Shown: one piece after another, positions 37,423 to 45,625 of the stretch
How the letters are laid out: every line of letters starts with the position of its first letter
How positions within the stretch are numbered: the first letter of the stretch is position 1
Source of the DNA: Clostridia bacterium
GTDB taxonomy: Bacteria; Bacillota; Clostridia; Oscillospirales; Acutalibacteraceae
Length of the DNA: 48,086 bases
Direction of reading: 5' to 3'
Assembly: GCA_017631955.1 (NCBI GenBank)
Contig: JAGBSJ010000005.1
Span: forward strand, 82,688-130,773
Notes under the pieces: generated by a model
Databases searched by the model: none
What the model was told of the DNA's origin: nothing
Seen by the model: the letters and a program-made list of their open reading frames with translations, nothing else
Program-made: the position numbers and the translations under genes

Positions 37423-38575
37423 CATCGCCACCTCCAATCACGAAAGGTGCTTGCTGGTCTGTAACAGTATTTTCTTCAGAAATAACTTCTTCAAGTGTTT
37501 CTGATTCTTGCACGATAATTTCTTCTTCAGTTTCAACAGAAGTTTCGGTTTCTTCTGTTTTCTCTGTATTTTCTTCTGGAATGTCGGGGATTTCTTCAAG
37601 CACTTCGTCAGGTACAACTGTTATTGGAATTTCAACAGGGATTTCCATTTCTTGTAACTGTGCTTTTTCTTTCTTTGTAAGTGGAAGTTTATCAAAGAAA
37701 TCTGAAATTGCACAAGTTATAAGAATGCCAAAACAAGCAGATTCTTCAACAGCACCTATGTAGCGGATTATCATACAGATTACGCCACCTGTGAAGCCCC
37801 ATACTATGCGGGCAATCATTCTTTCGGGCATAACTGACGGTACAGAAATAAAGAAAATTGCACCGAAAAGCAACATACCGCCGCAAAGTTCCATAATAAG
37901 AGAAATAAATCTGCCTGTGCCAACTCGTGGGAAAAGAATTGCCATAATTATAACTGCAAGTAAAAATGTGAGTACTGGTACACTGTCTTTAGGTCTGCGG
38001 ATTACAAGAAATACAAGTGCACCAAAAAGAATGAATGCACAACCTGTACCCATAGCAGACGGAATATTGCCAACAAGCACTTCAAGTACAGATGCAATAT
38101 TATCACCCATTGAGATATTCTGTGAAAGAAGTTGAGTGATTGAAGCATCTGTATTAGAATAACTGAAAACCTGTTCTTTCCAACAAAGAATTGCAAAACA
38201 GATTGCAACAGATGCGGGTACAAACGGCGCTTTTTCAGGTGAGCCGAATGGTAACACGCAAACTAAAATTGCAAATGCAGATGTAAATACGAAAATCCAC
38301 CAAGGAGCAGTTGCAGGTAGCATTAAAGCAACTGACAAACCAATAACAACAGGTGTTAAAAGTCTTGATGAGAAAGGTGTATTCAATATTTTTTCCCCTA
38401 ATCTAGCAACAAGGGTACAAGTAATTACAGAAATAAGCGCTAAAAAGAGTGCCTGAGTCCCGCTTTTGAAAATTGCATAAATCAACAAAGCAGAAAGAAT
38501 TATCACATAGTCAAGAGTGACTCTGCGTGTTTCTGTAAGTTCATATTTTTTTTGAGGTGTTGTTGTGTTTGTCAA
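37415..38575 (-). CDS. RnfD-like membrane protein with acidic C-terminal tail
   Basis: 386 residues from a TTG at 38575 (GAGG 8 nt upstream). Residues 20-295 match the RnfD/NqrB membrane fold: RLLTPVVIGLSVALMLPA and PWW, LVGNIPSAMGTGCAFILFGA, GGMLLFGAIFFIS and IIRYIGAVEESACFGILI. The region where RnfD carries SGAT with FMN on Thr reads TDASI (residues 142-146), and the NPFNPA motif is APFVPA. A 85-residue Glu/Thr/Ile-rich acidic tail ends GGGDDE. No rnfB, rnfC or rnfG is nearby; the gene order D-E-A without G is unlike the usual rnfCDGEAB operon. Confidence 0.82.
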   Translation of the reverse strand: MTNTTTPQKKYELTETRRVTLDYVIILSALLIYAIFKSGTQALFLALISVITCTLVARLGEKILNTPFSSRLLTPVVIGLSVALMLPATAPWWIFVFTSAFAILVCVLPFGSPEKAPFVPASVAICFAILCWKEQVFSYSNTDASITQLLSQNISMGDNIASVLEVLVGNIPSAMGTGCAFILFGALVFLVIRRPKDSVPVLTFLLAVIIMAILFPRVGTGRFISLIMELCGGMLLFGAIFFISVPSVMPERMIARIVWGFTGGVICMIIRYIGAVEESACFGILITCAISDFFDKLPLTKKEKAQLQEMEIPVEIPITVVPDEVLEEIPDIPEENTEKTEETETSVETEEEIIVQESETLEEVISEENTVTDQQAPFVIGGGDDE

Positions 38576-38608
38576 AACGCATTCCTCACTTTTTCCAATA
38601 TTTATTTA

Positions 38609-38637
38609 TTGCACAAAGCCAGTCCCCGTAATATGAT
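38609..38637 (+). promoter_or_regulatory. Promoter of the mecA-like gene
   Basis: TTGCAC (38609-38614), a 17-bp spacer, and TATGAT (38632-38637), with the ATG about 38 bp further on and GGGGG upstream of it. It lies in the 99-bp gap between the divergent RnfD-like and mecA-like genes. Confidence 0.5.
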
Positions 38638-38674
38638 AGATTAAGAAGTATTTTCGGTATTCGGGGGTAATAAA

Positions 38675-39193
38675 ATGACTTTTGAAATGCTTAATGATTC
38701 AGTAATACTTGTTGAACTTTCTTTTGATGAAATGAAAAAGTATCACATTACATACGAAACTCTCGCTTGCGACTGTCAGTTTACACAAAGTGCTATACAG
38801 AGTATTCTGAAAGTTATAAAAGAAAGTGACAAGTTTAATATGAGCGATAAAATTTTAGTAGAAGCCCTGCCTATTTGTGACGGGGGTTGTTTTTTCATTT
38901 TTACTTTTACTCAGAAGAAAAAGATAAGGTATAAAATGAAAAAATATAATGATTACACCGTTTTCAAGACAGACACTATTGATAATTTGCTTGATTTTGT
39001 GTCGGCTCTAAAAAAACAGTATCGAAAAAATCTTGAATATGAGATATATAAACTTGAAAACTCATTTTATATGCAAATTCCTGAAAACTCTCAAAAAATC
39101 AACGCGGTTATGGGAGAATTCGGGCAGATTTCAGATGTTATTCCCGAAAAAATCAGGGAGTATGGTGATAAAGTCGGGTTAGTTGTAATCTGA
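38675..39193 (+). CDS. MecA-like adaptor protein
   Basis: 172 residues. MecA links substrates such as ComK to the ClpC/ClpP protease. The N-terminal fold (MTFEMLNDSVILVELSFDEM, then ITYETLAC) matches the MecA start, as does a C-terminal half (VFKTDTIDNLLDFVSALK, YEIYKLENSFYMQIP, EYGDKV) with the MecA dimer-like pattern. The linker between halves is very short, so the protein is smaller than Bacillus MecA (about 218). Its stop directly abuts the rpe stop, with no room for a terminator. Confidence 0.65.
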   Translation: MTFEMLNDSVILVELSFDEMKKYHITYETLACDCQFTQSAIQSILKVIKESDKFNMSDKILVEALPICDGGCFFIFTFTQKKKIRYKMKKYNDYTVFKTDTIDNLLDFVSALKKQYRKNLEYEIYKLENSFYMQIPENSQKINAVMGEFGQISDVIPEKIREYGDKVGLVVI

Positions 39194-39862
39194 TTATTTG
39201 CAGAAGTTTTCTTCGGCAATTTTCTTAAACTTCTCAATTGTACCTTTTCTATCAGGGCTTGAGAAGATTGCATTACCTGAAACAAACACATCTGCACCTG
39301 CTTTTGCTGCGATTGCGATGGTCTGTTCATTAATTCCGCCGTCAACTTCGATTTCACAGTTAAGACCGCGACGGTTAATTTCTTTGCGAAGTGCAGAAAC
39401 TTTTACCATCATATCTTCCATAAAACTCTGACCGCCAAAGCCCGGTTCAACAGTCATAACAAGTACCATTGAGAGTTTATCGAGATATGGAAAGATATCT
39501 TCAACAGGAGTTTTTGGTTTAACTGTAAGAGATGCTTTTACTCCGTTTGCAAGAATTTTGTCGATAGTTTCGTCTATTGGGGAGTCACATTCTGTGTGGA
39601 ATGTAATAATATCTGCACCCGCTTTACAGAAATCGTCAATATACTTAAGTGGCTCACTAATCATAAGGTGCACGTCAAAAGGCACGCTTGTTGCTTTTTT
39701 TATGCATTTTACAACAGGAGCACCAAGTGTGATGTTTGGCACAAAGTGACCGTCCATAACATCAATGTGCATATAATCTGCACCACAGATTTCCATATCT
39801 TTTAATTCTTCTGCGATTTTACCGTAATCGCAAGAAAGGATTGATGGTGAAATTTTCATCAT
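39194..39862 (-). CDS. rpe: Ribulose-phosphate 3-epimerase
   Basis: 222 residues from the ATG at 39862 (GGGAG 8 nt upstream). It interconverts ribulose-5-P and xylulose-5-P in the pentose-phosphate pathway. The TIM-barrel motifs are KISPSILSCDY, HIDVMDGHFVPN (metal His/Asp), DVHLMI, TFHTECD, VLVMTVEPGFGGQ and EVDGGINEQT. Convergent with the mecA-like gene, with no gap. Confidence 0.97.
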   Translation of the reverse strand: MMKISPSILSCDYGKIAEELKDMEICGADYMHIDVMDGHFVPNITLGAPVVKCIKKATSVPFDVHLMISEPLKYIDDFCKAGADIITFHTECDSPIDETIDKILANGVKASLTVKPKTPVEDIFPYLDKLSMVLVMTVEPGFGGQSFMEDMMVKVSALRKEINRRGLNCEIEVDGGINEQTIAIAAKAGADVFVSGNAIFSSPDRKGTIEKFKKIAEENFCK

Positions 39863-39934
39863 AACAAAAACTCCCAAAAATAATTATAGTATCAAATTAT
39901 TTTACCATACTTTTTAAGATTTTACAATATTATA

Positions 39935-39995
39935 TTAAGTGCAAAATGCAAAGTGCACAGTTCAAAATGTTGGAACTGCATTGCGATTATAGATT
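39935..39995. repeat. Short imperfect repeats and hairpin (REP-like)
   Basis: Direct repeats of AAAATGCAAAGTGCA type and a hairpin CAGTTC...GAACTG (39959-39979) lie between the divergent rpe and EamA genes. It has the style of the 10741-10770 element. I see no gene in it. Confidence 0.3.
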
Positions 39996-40007
39996 GATAA
40001 TATTATA

Positions 40008-40036
40008 TTGAAAAAGAAAATTTATTGTATTATAAT
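40008..40036 (+). promoter_or_regulatory. Promoter of the EamA transporter gene
   Basis: TTGAAA (40008-40013), 17 bp, TATAAT (40031-40036). This also shows that the longer frame, whose TTG start is the -35 itself, is not the true start. Confidence 0.7.
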
Positions 40037-40064
40037 AATCCTATCAAAAATTTTGAGGGTTGTT

Positions 40065-40961
40065 ATGAACGAGAACACAAAAGCAAAAATTTCATTGATA
40101 TTATCAATGTTTATATTCGGAACAATTGGTATTTTTAGAAAATATGTGCCACTTTCTTCGGGGCTTCTTGCAATTTCAAGGGGATATATTGGTGCATTGT
40201 TTCTTGTTTTGTTGATTTTTGTGAAAAAAGACAAAATATCTTTCAAAGCAATTAAAAACAATCTGTTTTTACTCTGCCTTTCAGGTGGGTTTATAGGCAT
40301 TAACTGGATTTTGCTTTTTGAGTCATATCAATACACATCAGTTGCAACGGCAACTCTTTGTTACTATATGGCACCTGTGTTTGTAATAATAGCGTCACCA
40401 TTTTTATTCAAAGAAAAAATTACTTTGAAAAAATTGGTTTGTGTATTAGTTGCCCTTGTAGGTATGGTGCTTGTGTCGGGCATTATTGAAACTGGCTTTA
40501 CAGGAATAGGCGAGTTGAAAGGAATTCTTTTAGGTCTTGGTGCGGCGGCGTTTTATGCATCAGTTATCGTGCTTAACAAGAAAATCAAGAATGTGCCTAT
40601 TTATGATAAAACAATAGTTCAGCTTGCAAGTGCTGCAACAGTTTTAGTGCCATATTCAATTCTTGTTGAAGATAACTCTGCAGTTGAAATTACACCAATT
40701 GTGATTATTATGCTTTTAATTGTTGGTGTTGTACATACCGGTTTTACTTATGCATTGTATTTCGGCACAATAGAAACACTTAACACTCAAACTGTCGCAC
40801 TTTTCAGTTACATTGACCCTATTGTTGCAATTATTCTTTCAGCAGTAATTTTAAGAGAAAAAATGAGTGTTTTTGGTATTATCGGTGCGGTTTTAATTCT
40901 TGGCTCAACAATGGTTAGTGAAATAACATTCAAGAAGAAATTACAGAAATCAGGGGAGTAA
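40065..40961 (+). CDS. EamA-family (drug/metabolite transporter) permease
   Basis: 298 residues from the ATG at 40065, preceded by GAGGG. Ten membrane spans in two EamA repeats are visible. Family features are the first TM segment ISLILSMFIFGTIGIFRK, SRGYIGALFLVLL, GINWILLFESYQYTSVATA, and in repeat two YALYFGTIETLNTQTVALF and the terminal IGAVLILGSTMVSE. These are exporters of amino acids or small metabolites; the substrate is not predictable. The GH43-like gene follows after 2 nt. Confidence 0.9.
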   Translation: MNENTKAKISLILSMFIFGTIGIFRKYVPLSSGLLAISRGYIGALFLVLLIFVKKDKISFKAIKNNLFLLCLSGGFIGINWILLFESYQYTSVATATLCYYMAPVFVIIASPFLFKEKITLKKLVCVLVALVGMVLVSGIIETGFTGIGELKGILLGLGAAAFYASVIVLNKKIKNVPIYDKTIVQLASAATVLVPYSILVEDNSAVEITPIVIIMLLIVGVVHTGFTYALYFGTIETLNTQTVALFSYIDPIVAIILSAVILREKMSVFGIIGAVLILGSTMVSEITFKKKLQKSGE

Positions 40962-40963
40962 TT

Positions 40964-41974
40964 ATGAATAAGAAGAAAGTTAAAAAAATCAGCGCAATTG
41001 CAATAATTATTGTAGCGATGATAGGTGTAATTACTTTTGTTATTATGGGGGTTCAAGATATTATGAATTACGCACAACCAGCTAAAAGTGAAAGCGGAAA
41101 ATACCTTTTTGCCTATTTTGTAGGTAATGAGCCAGAGCAGGAAAGAATTCACTTTGCAGTAAGTAAAGATGGTTATAATTTTGAAGCACTTAATGGTAAC
41201 CAACCAGTTATTATTCAAAATCTCGGTAAGCGTTCAGTCCGCGACCCATATATTCTTAAAGGGCAAGACGGATTTTACTATATAATTGGTACTGATATGA
41301 AAAGTGCAGAGGGTTGGACTTCAAACCATGCTCTTGTTACTTGGAAATCAAAAGATTTGATTACTTGGACTGACGAAACAATTATTGATATTCGTGATTT
41401 TGGTGGTACATATTCAGAAACTACTCGTGCTTGGGCACCTCAGGCAATCTGGGATGCAGAAAAACAGGCATATATGGTTTACTGGGCACATTCAACTGTA
41501 TGGAATGATGTTGCACAAATGTATTATGCATACACAACTGATTTCAAAACACTTACAGAGCCACAACTTTTATACGAAAGACCTGGAATTCAGACCATTG
41601 ATGGCGATATTGCATACAGCGAAGAAAAAGGACTTTACTACCTTTACTTTAAACATGACGAAGACCAGACAATCGCTTATGTAACAAGTGAAAATCTTAC
41701 AGGTCCTTATAATAGTGAGCCGGTTGTAGTGTCTCTCGCAACAACAGGTGTTGAGGGTAGCGAAATCTATAACATAACAGGTACAGACCAGTGGGTTATG
41801 ATTATGGACGAATACGGTACAGACCGTTTCTTTATGCAACAGACAAGTGATTTTGAAAACTTTAAGCCAGTTAAAGCGGAAGATTACAGTATGGAATTCT
41901 TCCCACGTCACGGTTCGGTTGTAGCAATTACCGACGATGAGTACAAAGCACTTGTTGAACATTTTGGAAAATAA
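40964..41974 (+). CDS. Membrane-anchored GH43-like beta-propeller glycosidase
   Basis: 336 residues. A Lys-rich N-terminus and one uncleaved membrane span (about residues 9-30, ISAIAIIIVAMIGVITFVIM) anchor an extracellular five-blade propeller. Family 43 hallmarks are SVRDPYILKGQDGFYYIIGT (catalytic base Asp94), an Arg-rich TTRAWAPQAIWDAEKQAYMV blade, the Asp in TIDGDIAYSEE and a Glu in GVEGSEIYNI. Substrate is probably an arabinose- or xylose-type side chain; the enzymes in this family range widely. It follows the EamA gene and may be cotranscribed. Confidence 0.85.
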   Translation: MNKKKVKKISAIAIIIVAMIGVITFVIMGVQDIMNYAQPAKSESGKYLFAYFVGNEPEQERIHFAVSKDGYNFEALNGNQPVIIQNLGKRSVRDPYILKGQDGFYYIIGTDMKSAEGWTSNHALVTWKSKDLITWTDETIIDIRDFGGTYSETTRAWAPQAIWDAEKQAYMVYWAHSTVWNDVAQMYYAYTTDFKTLTEPQLLYERPGIQTIDGDIAYSEEKGLYYLYFKHDEDQTIAYVTSENLTGPYNSEPVVVSLATTGVEGSEIYNITGTDQWVMIMDEYGTDRFFMQQTSDFENFKPVKAEDYSMEFFPRHGSVVAITDDEYKALVEHFGK

Positions 41975-42000
41975 AACTTAGCTGACAAAGTCAATTTAGC

Positions 42001-42034
42001 AAAAAAAGTCGGGTTCAAAACCCGACTTTTTATT
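42001..42034. terminator. Bidirectional terminator between GH43-like and PBP genes
   Basis: Perfect stem GTCGGGTT/AACCCGAC (42008-42015 with 42019-42026) with CAA loop, preceded by seven A and followed by TTTTTAT, so it can stop transcripts from both sides. Confidence 0.9.
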
Positions 42035-43430
42035 TTGCATATTCTGTTTTTACTGTCTTCATTACTTTTGATGCAATTGGCACGGCGCTTGTCATACTTA
42101 CGGTTGTATCTTCAACAACTACAATAATTGCGAAAGGCGTCTTCTCGTTTTGTGAGTAGCCGATAAACAAGGCGTTTGGCTTTGCATCTTCACTATCGCT
42201 TACTTCTGCTGTACCTGTTTTTCCGCACATTTTCATTTGTGGGAAATAACTATCGCCATAATAATTTTTCACATTTGAGCGAAGTAAATCGTCAAGTTTT
42301 GTGGCGGTGTCCGAAGTGAAATATTCACCAAGTGTTTCGGTAGCCATACTATATGTGATTTTGCCTTCTGGTGAGATAATTTCATTCACAATCTGTGGGG
42401 TAGGAGCGTTACCATTGTTTGCAATAGCCGAAACTATTGTAAGCATCTGACAAGGATTTATAAGAGTTGTGTACTGTCCGATACCCGCCCAACCTAAATC
42501 AAGAGCAGCGGCTTCAGTAAGATTTATTTTGCTCTTTGCACTACGGATTTTTTCACTTACCATAATATTTGTATTGTTAAACCCAAGTCGCTCTGCAGTA
42601 GCAGTCATTTTCTCGTTGCCTAATTCGTAAGCAATTTCCGCAAAGGCAACATTACAGGATTTGTTAAGCGCCTTTTCAAAACTCACTTTACCGTGAGTGC
42701 CGTTACAGATAACATAACCCTCGCCAATTTGCACTTTACCTTTACAAGTAAAAGTACGCTCATAAATATCGGGAATATTTTCAATAGCACAAGCGGCGGT
42801 AATCACTTTGAAAGTTGAGCCGGGAGTGTAAAGTCCCGAGAAAAATCTGTTCATATAAATACCATCATATTTGCCAGTGGTATCAGTATTTATATCGGTT
42901 GGCTTATCTAGAATATCATAAGTTGGATTTGAAACAATACAGATAATTTCACCCGTTTTGTAATTCATAACACCAACGGTGCCTTTTTTACTACCGAGCG
43001 CCTTGTATGCGGTTTTGCACACTTCTGCATTAAGGGTGAGTTTGATATCGTTACCTTTTCCGTAGCGTTTAAGGTTATAAACACCGTCTTTAAGGGTATA
43101 ACCTGTAAGTTCATCTTTGAAGGATGTCTGAATACCACTTGCAATATAACCTGCACTGTCACCTACGGTATGCAGAGTGCCAAGACGAATGTATTTGTTC
43201 TTATTATAAACGCGTTTACCTTTTTCTGTAGTAACAAGAATTTCACCGTTAATATCAGTAATATCACCTGCAGTAGCAAGTGAGCCGTTTGAATACAGGT
43301 GTTGATTTGCTCTGTTCATTGCCCAAGAGTCCGCATTCGTTACAAGATTGTAATAGAGTAGTCCGCACCCTGCAAGGAAGAGGATTATCAATGCATAAAG
43401 AGTTAACGCTCTGCGTGAAATAGATTTCAT
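42030..43430 (-). CDS. Penicillin-binding protein (PbpA/FtsI-like transpeptidase)
   Basis: 466 residues. One N-terminal membrane span (9-30) is followed by a small pedestal domain and the transpeptidase domain: the SxxK motif STFK (Ser205), SCN (258-260) and KTG in CGKTGTAEV near residue 405. It cross-links peptidoglycan outside the membrane. It is the partner of the SEDS glycosyltransferase encoded directly upstream; the two genes overlap by 4 nt (ATGA), typical of a SEDS-bPBP pair. The pedestal is short, as in mycobacterial PbpA. Confidence 0.95.
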   Translation of the reverse strand: MKSISRRALTLYALIILFLAGCGLLYYNLVTNADSWAMNRANQHLYSNGSLATAGDITDINGEILVTTEKGKRVYNKNKYIRLGTLHTVGDSAGYIASGIQTSFKDELTGYTLKDGVYNLKRYGKGNDIKLTLNAEVCKTAYKALGSKKGTVGVMNYKTGEIICIVSNPTYDILDKPTDINTDTTGKYDGIYMNRFFSGLYTPGSTFKVITAACAIENIPDIYERTFTCKGKVQIGEGYVICNGTHGKVSFEKALNKSCNVAFAEIAYELGNEKMTATAERLGFNNTNIMVSEKIRSAKSKINLTEAAALDLGWAGIGQYTTLINPCQMLTIVSAIANNGNAPTPQIVNEIISPEGKITYSMATETLGEYFTSDTATKLDDLLRSNVKNYYGDSYFPQMKMCGKTGTAEVSDSEDAKPNALFIGYSQNEKTPFAIIVVVEDTTVSMTSAVPIASKVMKTVKTEYAK

Positions 43431-44662
43431 TGACGAACACCTCCGTATCTATAAGTGCTACGGTCAACTGCTTTGATAAATGCAAGAAGCATCCAACAAC
43501 AGATTACACTTGAACCGCCACGACTGATAAAAGGTAGCGTAACGCCGGTAAGCGGAAGAATATCATTTACACCAAAAACATTGAGTGATGCCTGAAACAG
43601 CATAAGTGAAGATGCAGCGCAAGCACAGATTGCATAAAATGATGAGCGCGCATATTTTGAGTGGCGGATTGAATACACAAGAAGTGCAACATAAGAGAGC
43701 AAGATTGCCCCTGCCATAATCATACCGAATTCTTCACACACAACGCCGAATACAAGGTCTTCTGTTGCGGCAAAAATGTCACGGAGTTCACCATTACCAA
43801 GACCTACGCCAAAAAGTCCGCCACTAGCGGAATAAATCATTGTTCGTGTTTGTTGATAGCCCGACGTATCAAAATATTCCCATACATGACCGTATGCCGC
43901 AAAACGATTTGCAACATATGGGCGGAACATAAGAACGATAAGTCCTCCCATAAGGGCAACTGTACATACAAGCACAAGAGTTCTAATATCGCCCGAACGC
44001 ATAAATGAGATTACGATAAATGTGAAGAAGAATATAAGTGCGGTGCCGAAATCATACATAAGGAATAACGCACCTACGCACGCAAATGCGAATATAATGA
44101 ATTTTGTTAAACTCTTGTTTGACTGCAATTTTTCAAGAGATGCGGCACCAACGAAAATGAACACAACCTTTACAAGTTCTGACGGTTGAATTGATATTCC
44201 GCCAAAATAAAGCCAGTTTTTTGCACCGTTTGTGAAACTTGCAAATACCAATGTAAAAGCCAAAAGTCCCACTGCACCTATTGCTGCGGGCACGCGAAGA
44301 AAAGAAACTCGTTTCAAATCCCTGAGCAACCATTGTAAAAACACAAATCCGAAAATACCAATAAGCACAGCCACAAGTTGTTTAAGTGCTTTATCTGGGT
44401 AAACACTTGCAGTAATTGAAAGTCCGATTGATGTAAGTAAAAATGCGATAAGTTCAACTTCGAAGCCCTTACGCTTAAGCACAAGGCGAGTGCCGATAAA
44501 ATAAATATATTCAACAAGAATATAGATACCAAAAGTGAGAATTATGCCCGTTTTGTGTTCATCCACCGCTTTGCTTACCAGTGTAAAAAGGCAAGTCAAC
44601 TGAAAAATTGTAATAACAAAAAGCATCAGTATAAGATTTACATTTTTAGTTTTCTTAAGCAT
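43427..44662 (-). CDS. SEDS-family peptidoglycan glycosyltransferase (FtsW/RodA/SpoVE)
   Basis: 411 residues from the ATG at 44662 (AAGGTG upstream). About ten membrane spans. Conserved SEDS segments are GAKNWLYFGGISIQPSELVKV, the DFGTALIFFFTF segment, and the C-terminal LPLTGVTLPFISRGGSSV, which with the conserved Asp form the glycan polymerase cavity. It pairs with the downstream PBP. It is preceded by an FHA protein, an arrangement like the actinobacterial fhaB-rodA-pbpA cluster that is controlled by a Ser/Thr kinase. Confidence 0.95.
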   Translation of the reverse strand: MLKKTKNVNLILMLFVITIFQLTCLFTLVSKAVDEHKTGIILTFGIYILVEYIYFIGTRLVLKRKGFEVELIAFLLTSIGLSITASVYPDKALKQLVAVLIGIFGFVFLQWLLRDLKRVSFLRVPAAIGAVGLLAFTLVFASFTNGAKNWLYFGGISIQPSELVKVVFIFVGAASLEKLQSNKSLTKFIIFAFACVGALFLMYDFGTALIFFFTFIVISFMRSGDIRTLVLVCTVALMGGLIVLMFRPYVANRFAAYGHVWEYFDTSGYQQTRTMIYSASGGLFGVGLGNGELRDIFAATEDLVFGVVCEEFGMIMAGAILLSYVALLVYSIRHSKYARSSFYAICACAASSLMLFQASLNVFGVNDILPLTGVTLPFISRGGSSVICCWMLLAFIKAVDRSTYRYGGVRQ

Positions 44663-44701
44663 AATTTCACCTTCTTTCAAAGTTTGTATTATTGTTATTT
44701 C

Positions 44702-45418
44702 TTATATTTCTTCATATAAAAACTCAAAATCACCGATTCTTATAACGTCTCCGTCATAAAGGGGAGTATCAGAGAATATTGCGTCACCATTAAGAGCGGT
44801 TTTTGTAATTTTACCAAAGTTTTTAATATACCAATGATTGTTATATTTGAAAACTTCTGCTTGTCTGCGAGAAACATAAGGCGCAGAGATTTCAATATTA
44901 CTTCCCTTCTCTCTACCGATTGTTATAAAATCACCATCAAGAGTGAATTCGGTGTTGTCTGCAAGATTTACAAGGCGAGAGAGTTTTATATTCTCGTCTT
45001 TCTTGTGAGAAATGTCGTTATCGGCTTCACTGCCTATATAAAATTTCATAATTGCCGTGCCGAATGCAATAACATCACCATCAGAAAGTTTTTCACTTTT
45101 TTGTATTTTTTCACCATTTACATATACACCCGTTTTCGACTCTGTATCAAAAACATAAAATCCGTCTTTTCGTAAAGCTACAACAGCGTGTGAGCGTGAA
45201 ACAGTAGAATTTGTGAATATAATATCGCAGGATTTACTTCTGCCTACAGATGTTTCGTAGCAAGTGATAGGGTGTTGCTCATCATTTGCCATATTAAGAA
45301 GTATAGCATACACCTTTTTATCAGGGCGCAGACGAATAAGTGACCACACACAGTTGATTATAACTGCAATGGCAAGAATACAAAGAACATATCGCATTAA
45401 ATATTCAAGTTCAAGCAT
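44702..45418 (-). CDS. Membrane-anchored protein with two FHA domains
   Basis: 238 residues. A membrane span (7-29, YVLCILAIAVIINCVWSLIR) precedes two FHA domains. The first (about 55-115) has the phosphopeptide-binding set TSVGRS, SRSH and NGEKI. The second (about 160-225) has ITIGRE and NGDAI, but the SxxH becomes SRRQ, so His is Gln. FHA domains bind phosphothreonine; with a SEDS-PBP pair downstream, the protein probably recruits or senses a Ser/Thr-kinase target of cell-wall synthesis. GGAGG precedes the start. Confidence 0.92.
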   Translation of the reverse strand: MLELEYLMRYVLCILAIAVIINCVWSLIRLRPDKKVYAILLNMANDEQHPITCYETSVGRSKSCDIIFTNSTVSRSHAVVALRKDGFYVFDTESKTGVYVNGEKIQKSEKLSDGDVIAFGTAIMKFYIGSEADNDISHKKDENIKLSRLVNLADNTEFTLDGDFITIGREKGSNIEISAPYVSRRQAEVFKYNNHWYIKNFGKITKTALNGDAIFSDTPLYDGDVIRIGDFEFLYEEI

Positions 45419-45567
45419 GTCCGCACCTCCTGATAAATTTTATAAATATTCTATCATATCTAGAATAACTTTTTCTAATATTCTTGTCAATGAATTTACA
45501 AATAATGTAATTGAATTTTAACTATTTGTAATAAAAAATTATGAAAAAGATGGCATAGCAAAGCCAC

Positions 45568-45596
45568 TTGAAAATATTTTTGGAATATGATATTAT
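45568..45596 (+). promoter_or_regulatory. Promoter of the Lgt-like gene
   Basis: TTGAAA (45568-45573), 17 bp, TATTAT (45591-45596), then AAGGTG before the ATG. It lies in the divergent gap with the FHA operon (45419-45625), in which I see no gene. Confidence 0.6.
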
Positions 45597-45625
45597 AACT
45601 TATAAAATATTAAAAAGGTGAGTTT

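Noticed and set aside
40008..40064. TTG start extending the EamA protein by 19 residues
   Set aside because: The TTG is the -35 hexamer of a good promoter and lies upstream of the predicted transcription start.
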